A stretch of DNA of 64,000 bases from contig NZ_RZHE01000005.1 of assembly GCF_003989825.1 (NCBI RefSeq), positions 1 to 64,000 of the forward strand. Direction: 5' to 3'. Below the pieces are notes generated by a model. That model was not told the origin of the DNA, did not search any database, and was given only the letters and a program-made list of their open reading frames with translations. Made by a program: the position numbers and the translations under genes. This document shows, in pieces, positions 27,584-35,971 of the stretch; positions within the stretch are counted from its first letter, which is position 1, and the number at the start of each line of letters is the position of its first letter. Source of the DNA: Vreelandella populi (lineage in GTDB: Bacteria > Pseudomonadota > Gammaproteobacteria > Pseudomonadales > Halomonadaceae).

Positions 27584-27619
27584 AAAAACCCCTCCCAGCT
27601 CAGCTGGAAGGGGTTTTTT
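27584..27619. terminator. Bidirectional terminator between trpS and hcp
   Basis: A-run, then CCCCT-C-CCAGCT pairing with AGCTGG-A-AGGGG, then T-run (27614-27619). The A-run on one side and T-run on the other let it serve both convergent genes. Confidence 0.92.
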
Positions 27620-27640
27620 AATGCGAGCATCAAAAAAGGC

Positions 27641-28159
27641 TTAGCCTTCGATGGGTGCGCGCCAGTCGTCCGAGCCAGAAGTGCCAGCAACGGTGTGTTC
27701 CCAATCAATCTTGCGGTACGCCAGAGAAACGTCCATCAGCTGGGTAAACTCAGCCTTGTTGATGTCCTGAGCGTGCGGCATGCGCAGGTTGATATCCACG
27801 ATAGTGGCATCGGTCAGCGTAGTGGTGAAGAAGTGCTCCTGCTTACCTTCAACGGAGGTGCGGTACCATTTCAGCGCAACGTTCGGCAGCATTTCACCAG
27901 AGGCGAGTGCGTTGTACATCAGCGGCACGGCCTTGTTCAGGGCGACCGTAAAGACAAACGGCTTATGAGCACGCTGGCCGGAAGGCTGGCCTGACTGCGG
28001 GTCGGTCGGCACGGTGACGACGTGCTTGAACTCTTGTACCAGCATTTCATCTTCATGGCCTTCAACGTAGATGTTGCCTACGGAATCAGGGGTGAACGCG
28101 CCGGCAGTGATGTTGCCCTGAGTCTGGCCTTCAATGCTGATATAACATGGTGTTGGCAT
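27641..28159 (-). CDS. hcp: T6SS inner tube protein Hcp
   Basis: Hcp hexamers stack to form the T6SS inner tube and can carry small effectors. The protein has 172 residues, starting MPTPCYISIEGQTQGNITAG and containing KPFVFTVALNKAVPLMYNAL, typical of Hcp1. Twelve codons of open frame precede the ATG at 28159, but AGGAG lies just upstream of that ATG. hcp is transcribed away from the main cluster. A sigma-54 -24/-12 element ends about 54 bp before the start codon, so high, VasH-dependent expression is expected. Confidence 0.95.
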   Translation of the reverse strand: MPTPCYISIEGQTQGNITAGAFTPDSVGNIYVEGHEDEMLVQEFKHVVTVPTDPQSGQPSGQRAHKPFVFTVALNKAVPLMYNALASGEMLPNVALKWYRTSVEGKQEHFFTTTLTDATIVDINLRMPHAQDINKAEFTQLMDVSLAYRKIDWEHTVAGTSGSDDWRAPIEG

Positions 28160-28212
28160 GGTCTGCTCCTTGACGAAAAAGTCATTAATGTCCAACGGAC
28201 ACGAGTATATAA

Positions 28213-28229
28213 GGCAAATCTTATGCCAA
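28213..28229 (-). promoter_or_regulatory. sigma-54 promoter of hcp
   Basis: On the minus strand, TTGGCA then TAAGAT then TTGCC, with the invariant GG (28227-28226) and GC (28215-28214) separated by exactly 10 bases. This fits the RpoN consensus TTGGCACGNNNNTTGCW. The start site would be near 28202, giving a leader of about 43 nt. A sigma-54 activator gene is in the same cluster. Confidence 0.8.
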
Positions 28230-28302
28230 ATGTATTAATTTATTTTAATTCAACAGTTTGTGGATTATCCAGAAATTAATTTAATCATAATTAGGCAATG
28301 AG

Positions 28303-28349
28303 TTGCTTGTTATAAAGCAAGTTGTTGCTTCGCTGGCAATAAATTGCTT
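28303..28349. promoter_or_regulatory. Possible enhancer (UAS) for the T6SS sigma-54 activator
   Basis: TTGCTT occurs at 28303, 28325 and 28344, and its complement AAGCAA at 28315-28320, giving the inverted repeat TTGCTT-N6-AAGCAA. GCAAT-AA-ATTGC lies at 28336-28347. Repeat spacings of 22 and 19 bp are near two helical turns. The block is about 100-150 bp upstream of the predicted hcp start, the usual place for a bacterial enhancer. Confidence 0.45.
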
Positions 28350-28554
28350 GCTTTGAGTATTAAATAAAAATAGTGCGGCTTCCTTTTATTGAATGATACA
28401 TTCTGTATTTAAAAGTAAATAATGTGTTTTTTTAATTAGAATAAATTGTAGTTATTGCCTTGCTTACCCTCATGTTTATTTAATTGAAGTGTATTTCCTT
28501 CCTTGCGATTTGTACGTAAAAAAGGACAGTTTTGTTAAGAGATTGACGACAGTT

Positions 28555-28576
28555 TTTGTAAGATATTTCTTACAAA
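28555..28576. promoter_or_regulatory. 22-bp perfect inverted repeat, possible operator
   Basis: TTTGTAAGA (28555-28563), TATT, TCTTACAAA (28568-28576). The perfect 9-bp arms lie 20 bp upstream of a TATAAT (28596-28601) and about 210 bp upstream of tssB, so it may bind a dimeric regulator of the main T6SS operon. The regulator is unknown. Confidence 0.4.
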
Positions 28577-28783
28577 TCAACTGATTTTTATAAAGTATAA
28601 TTAATTATATGTTTATCTGTTTTTAAGATCGCTGAAAATGCAGAGGAAATGACGATTCCTTAGTGCAAAGTGTTGTCTCAATTTAAAGGTGTAAGTAGAG
28701 ATTTCATGCTTATTTCGTTACCTTTGTTTGATTAAGAATTATTCGCTGTTACATTTTGAAAACCTCTTTCAGGGCGGAGTAAC

Positions 28784-29290
28784 ATGGCTAAGCAAGGGAC
28801 CGTTGCGCCAAAAGAGCGCATTAACATCAAGTATGTGCCAGCAACTGATGGCCAGCAGGCTGATACTGAACTTCCGTTAAAACTGTTGGTTGTTGGCGAT
28901 TTTAAAGGGGGTGAAGAAGAAACTCCTATTGAAGAGCGCCAGGCTGTTTCAGTTGATAAAAATAACTTCCAGTCTGTAATGCGTGAAGCGGGACTGACAC
29001 TTAATACAGCGGTGCCTAATCGTTTGGATGATAGCGAAGAGCCATCCGATATGCCTGTTGATTTGACGTTCAAGTCGCTGGACGACTTCTCTCCGGATGC
29101 CATCGCTAAACAAGTTCCCGAGCTGCGCAAGCTGGTTGAGTTGCGTGAAGCACTTGTAGCTCTGAAGGGGCCGCTAGGCAATGTCCCGGCATTTCGTGAC
29201 CGTTTGCAGAAGCTCCTTGAGAACGATGATGCTCGTCAGCAGCTGTTAAACGAGTTGGAGTTGCTAGATACAGATCGCAAGAGCGAATAA
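28784..29290 (+). CDS. tssB: T6SS contractile sheath small subunit TssB
   Basis: With TssC this forms the contractile cytoplasmic sheath. The protein has 168 residues, with the start INIKYVPATD and LPLKLLVVGDFKG typical of the VipA/ImpB family, and a C-terminal helix KALRDRL-like (PAFRDRLQKLL) used in sheath interactions. It is the first gene of the long plus-strand T6SS operon, 56 bp ahead of tssC. Confidence 0.95.
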   Translation: MAKQGTVAPKERINIKYVPATDGQQADTELPLKLLVVGDFKGGEEETPIEERQAVSVDKNNFQSVMREAGLTLNTAVPNRLDDSEEPSDMPVDLTFKSLDDFSPDAIAKQVPELRKLVELREALVALKGPLGNVPAFRDRLQKLLENDDARQQLLNELELLDTDRKSE

Positions 29291-29346
29291 CGGTTTATCG
29301 CAAGTAGCGCATCTATCAAACGGCAAAACGATTTCGAGGCACAGCG

Positions 29347-30825
29347 ATGAGTAAAACGGCTAAGCAACAAGCGACAGTAACTGAAGCAGCGGAAGGCTCG
29401 CTTCTGGATCAGGTGATGGCGCAAACGCGAATGGCGCCAGCGGATGAAGGGTATGACGTTGCCAAACAGGGCGTGGCAGCTTTTATAGCGGAGCTTTTGA
29501 ACAGCAACGACGAAGCGCCCAAGGTCAACAAGTCGCTTGTTGATAGCATGATTGTTGAACTTGACCGCAAGATTAGTCACCAAGTTGATGAGATTCTGCA
29601 CGAAAGCGAATTTCAGCAGTTGGAGTCTGCCTGGCGAGGTTTGAAACTTCTCGTTGATCGCACCGATTTTCGTGAAAATATCAAGCTGGACGTTTTGCAC
29701 GCGACCAAGCAAGAGCTGCTTGATGATTTCGAGTTTGCCCCGGAAATCAGCCAGAGCGGCCTTTATCACCACGTCTACAATGCGGGTTATGGCCAGTTTG
29801 GCGGTGAGCCTGTTGCCGGTATTATCGGGCACTACGATTTCACGCCCTCAACCCCGGATATGAAGCTTCTGCAATACTCCGCCGCGGTCGGTGCGATGGC
29901 TCATGCGCCCTTCATGTCGTCGGTTGCACCTTCTTTCTTTGGTATTGACAGTTTCGAAGAATTACCCAATATCAAGGATTTCAAGGCGATTTTCGAAGGC
30001 CCGAAATACGCCCGCTGGCGCAGCCTGCGCGAATCAGATGACGCACGCTATCTGGGGCTGACGGCTCCACGTTTTCTGCTTCGCACGCCCTACGACCCCA
30101 TTGAAAACCCTGTTAAAACCTTCAACTACCGCGAAACCGTTAGTGAAGATCACGAGCATTATCTGTGGGGCAACACCTCTTACCTATTGGCCGAGCGCTT
30201 AACGGACAGCTTCGCTAAATACCGCTGGTGCCCGAATATTATTGGCCCACAAAGTGGCGGTGCCGTAGAAAATTTGCCGGTTCACACCTATGAGGCCTTT
30301 GGTCAGCTGCAGGCCAAGATTCCAACGGAAGTCCTGATTACCGACCGGCGTGAGTTCGAGATGGCCGAAGAGGGCTTTATCTCGCTGACCATGCGTAAGG
30401 GTAGTGACAACGCGGCGTTCTTCTCCGCTAACTCCGTGCAAAAGCCGAAGGTGTTTCCCAATACCGCTGAAGGCAAGGCGGCAGAAACAAACTTCAAGCT
30501 GGGTACTCAGCTTCCTTACATGTTCATCATCAATCGCCTGGCGCACTACGTCAAAGTGCTGCAGCGCGAGCAGATTGGCTCCTGGAAAGAGCGTCAGGAT
30601 CTGGAACGAGAGCTCAATGCCTGGATTCGTCAGTATGTAGCCGATCAGGAAAACCCGCCGGCAGACGTGCGCAGCCGTCGTCCCCTGCGCGCCGCCTCCA
30701 TCCAAGTATCCGATGTTGAGGGTGAACCAGGCTGGTATCAGGTCTCCATGTCGGTACGTCCGCATTTCAAATACATGGGGGCAAACTTTGAGCTGTCATT
30801 GGTCGGACGTCTCGACAAGGAATAA
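29347..30825 (+). CDS. tssC: T6SS contractile sheath large subunit TssC
   Basis: Sheath protein of 492 residues of the VipB/ImpC family. It contains ESEFQQLESAWRGLKLLVDR and the C-terminal RPHFKYMGANFELSLVGRLD, family hallmarks. It assembles with TssB around the Hcp tube; the contracted form is disassembled by ClpV. It lies between tssB and tssE. Confidence 0.97.
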   Translation: MSKTAKQQATVTEAAEGSLLDQVMAQTRMAPADEGYDVAKQGVAAFIAELLNSNDEAPKVNKSLVDSMIVELDRKISHQVDEILHESEFQQLESAWRGLKLLVDRTDFRENIKLDVLHATKQELLDDFEFAPEISQSGLYHHVYNAGYGQFGGEPVAGIIGHYDFTPSTPDMKLLQYSAAVGAMAHAPFMSSVAPSFFGIDSFEELPNIKDFKAIFEGPKYARWRSLRESDDARYLGLTAPRFLLRTPYDPIENPVKTFNYRETVSEDHEHYLWGNTSYLLAERLTDSFAKYRWCPNIIGPQSGGAVENLPVHTYEAFGQLQAKIPTEVLITDRREFEMAEEGFISLTMRKGSDNAAFFSANSVQKPKVFPNTAEGKAAETNFKLGTQLPYMFIINRLAHYVKVLQREQIGSWKERQDLERELNAWIRQYVADQENPPADVRSRRPLRAASIQVSDVEGEPGWYQVSMSVRPHFKYMGANFELSLVGRLDKE

Positions 30826-30840
30826 AGGGCTGGCGGAGTC

Positions 30841-31272
30841 ATGGCAACTGACCGTAGCGGTTTGTTAAGTAGTCGGTTGTTTGAGCGCCTTGCTACATCC
30901 CATCAATCCGCGCCTCTTGAAGAAGAGGCGCAGTTGGTAGAGGTAGTCGAGTCGATCAAACGCCACTTGGTTGAATTGCTCAATAGCCATCCTGGCAATA
31001 GCCCCTGCGCGCCTGATCTGGGCCTACTTGATTTCAATGACGCCACCATTGGCGTGCTGGATCTGGAACTCAATATCCAGCACGCCATTCGTCAGTGCAT
31101 CGAGCGTTTTGAGCCGCGAGTAAAGCGGGTGGATGTTGAGTCACTACCCAATTCCGGCGACCCGCTGCAGCTGCGTTTTCAGGTTCATGCCACGGTGGCG
31201 TTAGGCAGAGAAAGTACGCTTACCTCCATCGACTTGCTGTTAAACAACAAGCGTTATCAGTGTCTCAATTGA
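30841..31272 (+). CDS. tssE: T6SS baseplate protein TssE
   Basis: gp25-like baseplate wedge protein of 143 residues. It starts with a polar segment and LLSSRLFERL, and has the gp25-type sequence DFNDATIGVLDLELNIQHAI. It connects the sheath to the baseplate. It is followed by tssF after 18 bp. Confidence 0.92.
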   Translation: MATDRSGLLSSRLFERLATSHQSAPLEEEAQLVEVVESIKRHLVELLNSHPGNSPCAPDLGLLDFNDATIGVLDLELNIQHAIRQCIERFEPRVKRVDVESLPNSGDPLQLRFQVHATVALGRESTLTSIDLLLNNKRYQCLN

Positions 31273-31290
31273 TTGACCCGAGGGGCACGC

Positions 31291-33054
31291 ATGCTCAACC
31301 GTTATTATCGTGACGAACTCAATTTTCTAAAGCGCCAGGGGCGCGAGTTTGCACAGGCAAACCCGAACCTCAGCCGGTTTCTGTCCGAGCGCAGCACGGA
31401 CCCGGACGTTGAGCGGCTGTTGGAAGGCTTTGCCTTTCTGACCGGGCGCATGCGGGAAAAAGTGGAAGATGAGTTTCCGGAGCTTACCCACTCACTGATC
31501 AGCATGCTGTGGCCGAACTACTTGCGGCCGGTGCCCAGCATGACGGTTGTGCAGTTTACCCCCATGTGGCACTCCCTGAGCCAGTATCAGCAGGTAAACC
31601 GGGGAACCGAGCTTGCCAGTAACGCTGTCGAAAACACGTCTTGTCTGTTTCGTACCTGTCATGACGTCACGCTTTATCCGCTGGAACACGCGGGCGTAGA
31701 GGCGCGGCATACGCGGGAAACCTCGTTGGTCGAGTTGTTTATGGATGTACATAGTGACCAGCCCATGAAGGATCTGGGCATCACGTCACTGCGCCTGCAT
31801 CTGGGCGGTGATACCTATACGGCGCGCACGCTCTATCTATGGATGAGCCACTACCTGACCCGCCTTGAAATCGACATCGATGGAAAGCGCCAGACGCTGC
31901 CAGCCAACGCATTGAAGGCCGTCGGGTTCGAGCGCGACCAGGCGCTGCTACCTTATCCAAGCAATGTGCATCAGGGGTATCGCATACTGCAGGAGTACCT
32001 CTGCTTTCCAGAGGCGTTCCACTTCTTTGATGTGCAGGGTCTGGACCAGGTATTGCCTGATGCGCCGGCCAAGCGGGTCACGCTTCGCTTTGTCTTTGCA
32101 CGCCCGTTGCCGACCGATGCGCGTATCCAGAACGAGCACCTGGCCCTTTACTGCACGCCAGCGATCAACCTCTTTGAGCACGATGCAGAGCCCATCGATC
32201 TGACTGGTGAGCGCAGCGAATACCGCATTCGGCCCAGCAGCAAGGCCCCCTCACACTACGAAATATTCAGTGTGGATAGCGTGGTAGGGCGTCTGGAAGG
32301 TGAACAGAGTACGTCGAAGACAACGTCACGGCGGTATGTGCCGTTCGAAAGTTTCCAGCATCAGATCGAGCGCGACAAAGGGCGTCAGGCGCTTCATTTT
32401 CGCGTGCGTGTCGGTAACAGCCTGCGTAGCGACGGGTTCGATCACGACATTGCGTTTATACGTGAGGACGAGCAGGCGTGCCTGGGGCGGCGGGAGACCA
32501 TTTCGCTCGCCCTGACCTGTTCCAATCGCGAGCTGCCCGAGCGGCTGACCGTTGGTGATGTCTGCGTCGGCACGGAAAAGAGTCCCTCTTTTGCCACGTT
32601 TTCCAACATTACCCGACCCACGCCGGTACTTCGACCCGCCATTGATGACGGGCTTTTGTGGATTCTGATCTCGAACCTGTCGCTTAACTATCTCTCGCTG
32701 CTCAATCGCGATGCGCTGTGTTCGGTATTGAGGGCGTATGACTTCCGCGCCCTGGTAGACCGCCAGGCCGAGCGCATTGCCCAGAAGCGCTTGACGGGAA
32801 TTATCAGTATCGACACCCAGCCGGTTGATCGTTTGCGCAAAGGGCTGCCGGTGCGCGGCTTGCGCTCTGTCATGACGCTTGATCAGGACGCGTTTGGCGA
32901 TGAAGGCAGCCTGTACCTGTTTGGTAGTGTGCTCGCCCGATTCATGTCGCTTTACGCCAGCATCAATTCGTTTCATGAGCTTCAGGTCATCAATCGCCAT
33001 AACCAAGAGCGCTACGTATGGAGCTTACAGGAAGGGCAGCAGCCACTGATGTAG
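31291..33054 (+). CDS. tssF: T6SS baseplate protein TssF
   Basis: Baseplate wedge component of 587 residues (VasA/ImpG family). The typical N-terminus MLNRYYRDELNFLKRQGREF is followed by DPDVERLLEGFAFLTGR and LWPNYLRPVPSM. The frame is open from 31273, but the ATG at 31291 after GAGGGG gives the family start. It overlaps tssG by 37 bp. Confidence 0.95.
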   Translation: MLNRYYRDELNFLKRQGREFAQANPNLSRFLSERSTDPDVERLLEGFAFLTGRMREKVEDEFPELTHSLISMLWPNYLRPVPSMTVVQFTPMWHSLSQYQQVNRGTELASNAVENTSCLFRTCHDVTLYPLEHAGVEARHTRETSLVELFMDVHSDQPMKDLGITSLRLHLGGDTYTARTLYLWMSHYLTRLEIDIDGKRQTLPANALKAVGFERDQALLPYPSNVHQGYRILQEYLCFPEAFHFFDVQGLDQVLPDAPAKRVTLRFVFARPLPTDARIQNEHLALYCTPAINLFEHDAEPIDLTGERSEYRIRPSSKAPSHYEIFSVDSVVGRLEGEQSTSKTTSRRYVPFESFQHQIERDKGRQALHFRVRVGNSLRSDGFDHDIAFIREDEQACLGRRETISLALTCSNRELPERLTVGDVCVGTEKSPSFATFSNITRPTPVLRPAIDDGLLWILISNLSLNYLSLLNRDALCSVLRAYDFRALVDRQAERIAQKRLTGIISIDTQPVDRLRKGLPVRGLRSVMTLDQDAFGDEGSLYLFGSVLARFMSLYASINSFHELQVINRHNQERYVWSLQEGQQPLM

Positions 33055-34040
33055 CGCTGGCGCCCTTGCTCGACAAGGCGCGACGCTACGAATTTTTCCA
33101 GCTGGTCGAGCTGCTGCACCGTCATCACGGCGATGATCAGGAGCGGCGGCATGGCGGTAGCGTGCCGTCATTTCAGCGCGTGCGCTACAAGACCTCTGCT
33201 TCGTTGGGCTTTCCAGGCAGCGACGTACTGACACTTGAGGCCGATGGGCACGGCCAGTATGAGATGGAAGTCAGCTTCCTGGGGCTGCAGGGCGCGCAAT
33301 CGCCGTTACCCAGCTACTACCTGGAGGCGCTGGCTCACGAGTCCGCGCATCAGGAGGGAGCGGCCGGCGACTTTCTGGATTTCTTCAACCACCGCCTGCT
33401 GACCCTGATGCACCAGAACTGGCGGAAATATCGCCACTACGTGCGCTATCAGGACAATGCGCGGGACGGCTTTTCGGCGGCCGTATTTGCACTGGTAGGG
33501 CTTGCCGATGACGACCTTCGCGGCGAGACGCCCATCAACTGGAGCAAGATGCTGGCCTATGCCGGGCTTCTGGCAGGGCGCTCGCGCTCTCCGGATGTGG
33601 TCATTGGTATTGTCAGCCACTGCTTTGACTTGGCCCGTGTGGAAATCGAGGAGTGGATTCATCGCTGGGTGGATATTCCTCCGAATCAGCGTAGCCGCAT
33701 GGGGCTGTCGGGCATGACGCTGGGCGAGGACATGGTTGCAGGTGAGCGGGTGGCCGATGTGAACGGCAAATTTGCGCTATGCCTTCGCGGGTTGAGCCTT
33801 GAACGCTTTCGCGACTTTCTGCCCGACGGTGAAGAGCATCAGCCGTTAAAGACACTGGTCAGCTTTGTACTGCGCGAGCCGCTCGCCTACGACCTGGAGC
33901 TTGAGCTGCTGAAAAGCGAGGTCAAGCCCATGCGCCTTGGCGATGCCGGGTCCTGCCAACTGGGCTGGACCACCTTTGTAGACCCTGATGGTGACGATAC
34001 CTCGACGCGTCGCCGTGTACGCATTCAGATGATGAGTTAA
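33018..34040 (+). CDS. tssG: T6SS baseplate protein TssG
   Basis: Partner of TssF in the baseplate wedge (VasB/ImpH family), 340 residues. It has YEFFQLVELLHR near the N-terminus, then FLGLQGAQSPLPSYYLE and FLDFFNHRLLTLMHQNWRKY, all usual in TssG. The start lies inside tssF (37-bp overlap). The stop is 3 bp before tagH. Confidence 0.94.
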   Translation: MELTGRAAATDVALAPLLDKARRYEFFQLVELLHRHHGDDQERRHGGSVPSFQRVRYKTSASLGFPGSDVLTLEADGHGQYEMEVSFLGLQGAQSPLPSYYLEALAHESAHQEGAAGDFLDFFNHRLLTLMHQNWRKYRHYVRYQDNARDGFSAAVFALVGLADDDLRGETPINWSKMLAYAGLLAGRSRSPDVVIGIVSHCFDLARVEIEEWIHRWVDIPPNQRSRMGLSGMTLGEDMVAGERVADVNGKFALCLRGLSLERFRDFLPDGEEHQPLKTLVSFVLREPLAYDLELELLKSEVKPMRLGDAGSCQLGWTTFVDPDGDDTSTRRRVRIQMMS

Positions 34041-34043
34041 CGC

Positions 34044-35423
34044 ATGCAAGTCGATCCGTTTGACGCCTTAACGCTAGTGGTGGTGAACAGCGAACAGCTG
34101 GAAGGCCGTTCGTCCAGTAGCTATGTCTTCCAGGGCGAGGGAGGAACCCTTGGCAGCAGTGATTATGACGACTGGCTGCTGCAGGACCACGCCGGAAGGG
34201 TACGCCCCCAGCATGCTGAAATTACCAAGATCGATGGCAAATTCTGCCTGATCGACTGCAGCGGCCACACCTTTATCAACCGCGCCACGTTGCCGGTAGG
34301 CCGCAATCGGAAAGTCGCCTTGCGCGATGGTGATGAGCTGACGATCGGAGTGTATCGCTTGAAGGTGCATACCGGCGACCGTCACGCCTGGCAGCCCGGC
34401 ATGCATTCGCTTACCACATTGATCGACGAAGAGCAGGACGACGTTACAACGTATGAACACGCCGCCTGGCCGATGGGAAGCGAGCCAGCGGGGCGTTATC
34501 AGGCCCAGCAGGAAGACCCGATAGAAGCGCTAGGGGGTGTTGTTCCCGGTTCGCTGCAGCATGACCCCATGGTCGCGCTGGATAAAGACGCCGCGCCGCC
34601 AGCCACCCTGGAGCCCCTGGACACAAGCCCCAGCACGTACCGCAGTCACACTAACGAATGGCGCCAGCAAGAGCAGCGCGACGAAGCGGTACGCCTTCCC
34701 GATATCAAACCCTTGAATGGCACCACAAAACAGAGGAGCAGTGGCATGGATGAACGGCAGCTAAACGACTTGGAGCGCTCTGTTGGCGAGCAACTGGAAG
34801 ATCGCTGGCAGCAGCCTACTACGCAGGCGCTGAGCCATGTGGGTGCCGACCCGCTGCTGAGAGGGCTAGGGCTCGATCTGCCATTTCAAAACAGCGAAGA
34901 GCAGCAGGCGTTTCTAGAAGAAGCTGGCCAGACGCTGCGCGCCACTATCGATGGTCTGCGTCGACTGCAGCAAAGTCAAAACGATAGCAAGTATCCGCTT
35001 CGCGACCGCCGCTTGCAGCCTATCGAGGACAATCCTTTGCGCCTGGGGCTTACGTTTGAAGAGACGGCGGAGACCATGTTCTCGGCACAGCGCAGCCCCG
35101 TTCATCTGTCGGCCCCTGAGGCGGTGGCCGAGAGTCTGCGTCATCAAGGTCAGCATCAGGCGGCGGTCGAAGAGGCCATCGGCCAGGCGCTGGGCGCCAT
35201 TCTGGATGCCTTCTCGCCCGAGGCGCTGCTCAAGCGCTTTCATGCCTACCGCGGTGCTGGCAATCGTATCGAAGACGAAGGCAGCTGGGCCTGGGAAATG
35301 TATCAGCACTACTACCGCGAGCTGAACTCTGGCCGCCAGCAGGGCTTTCAGAAGCTTTTCTGGGAAGTATTCGAGCAAGGCTATGACCAGTCAGTACGCC
35401 GTCAGCAGCGGGAGGAGGCATGA
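34044..35423 (+). CDS. tagH: FHA-domain T6SS protein TagH/Fha
   Basis: Protein of 459 residues. An N-terminal FHA domain (about 25-115) has the phosphothreonine-binding pattern GTLGSSDYDDWLL...VRPQHAEI. A long polar linker follows (about 130-250), and then the TagH C-terminal helical domain (about 330-459). In other T6SSs, Fha is phosphorylated by PpkA and dephosphorylated by PppA; neither gene is in this window. The stop overlaps tssJ in ATGA. Confidence 0.88.
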   Translation: MQVDPFDALTLVVVNSEQLEGRSSSSYVFQGEGGTLGSSDYDDWLLQDHAGRVRPQHAEITKIDGKFCLIDCSGHTFINRATLPVGRNRKVALRDGDELTIGVYRLKVHTGDRHAWQPGMHSLTTLIDEEQDDVTTYEHAAWPMGSEPAGRYQAQQEDPIEALGGVVPGSLQHDPMVALDKDAAPPATLEPLDTSPSTYRSHTNEWRQQEQRDEAVRLPDIKPLNGTTKQRSSGMDERQLNDLERSVGEQLEDRWQQPTTQALSHVGADPLLRGLGLDLPFQNSEEQQAFLEEAGQTLRATIDGLRRLQQSQNDSKYPLRDRRLQPIEDNPLRLGLTFEETAETMFSAQRSPVHLSAPEAVAESLRHQGQHQAAVEEAIGQALGAILDAFSPEALLKRFHAYRGAGNRIEDEGSWAWEMYQHYYRELNSGRQQGFQKLFWEVFEQGYDQSVRRQQREEA

Positions 35424-35971
35424 GCGCGCCAGGCCTGAATGTAACGGCCTTGCGCCTTGCTGGGCTGTTCTGCCTGGTGCTCCTTATGGCCGGTTGTGCA
35501 TCGACCCGGGAGGCTGCGGGCAAGACGTGGCAGGTAATGCGCGACCCTGCCATTCCGGTGGGCTACCCCGAAGACCGTCCGACGACGGTAGATATCAGTA
35601 TGGTGGCCGAGCCCAATGTAAACCCCAATGTGGAAGGGGATGGCACACCGCTGCGCTTTCAGGTGCTGCAGCTCAAGGATGACTCCATGCTGATGGCGGC
35701 TGACCTGAGCCAACTGCATGCAGACCTGGAAGCCGCACTGGGCACGAACTACCTGACCCACGACGACTTTACCCTGCTGCCGGGCCAATGGAAGTTCTAC
35801 GAGCCGTTCGCGGTTGATGAAGAGACACGCTACATCGGGCTGATCGCTTTTTACGCCACGCCCAACGAGGCGGAATGGAAAAAGGTCGTGAAAGTCGCCA
35901 GCCGTGGAGAGCACTACCACCTGCTGGTTCACCTCCGTGACAGTGAAGTAGAGCTAAGGAAGGAGGAGTAA
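35420..35971 (+). CDS. tssJ: T6SS outer-membrane lipoprotein TssJ
   Basis: Protein of 183 residues whose signal peptide ends in the lipobox LMAGC, with Cys30 or so as the lipidated residue. The following ASTRE avoids the Asp+2 Lol retention signal, consistent with the outer membrane. The mature part is the TssJ beta-sandwich (VDISMVAEPNVNPNVEG... IGLIAFYATP). It binds the periplasmic end of TssM to form the TssJLM membrane complex. Confidence 0.93.
   Translation: MSAPGLNVTALRLAGLFCLVLLMAGCASTREAAGKTWQVMRDPAIPVGYPEDRPTTVDISMVAEPNVNPNVEGDGTPLRFQVLQLKDDSMLMAADLSQLHADLEAALGTNYLTHDDFTLLPGQWKFYEPFAVDEETRYIGLIAFYATPNEAEWKKVVKVASRGEHYHLLVHLRDSEVELRKEE

Larger units (their letters stand above)
28160..28783. 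other. Control region between hcp and tssB
   Basis: This 624-bp, very AT-rich region has no credible ORF. It holds the hcp sigma-54 promoter (28213-28229), TTGCTT repeats (28303-28349), a 22-bp perfect inverted repeat (28555-28576) and a TATAAT at 28596-28601 that could serve tssB. No -24/-12 element facing tssB was found. Confidence 0.7.

Noticed and set aside
28334..28347. Plus-strand TGGCAATAAATTGC as a sigma-54 promoter for tssB
   Set aside because: GG and GC are 9 bases apart instead of the strict 10, and it lies about 440 bp from tssB. It is better read as part of the repeat block.
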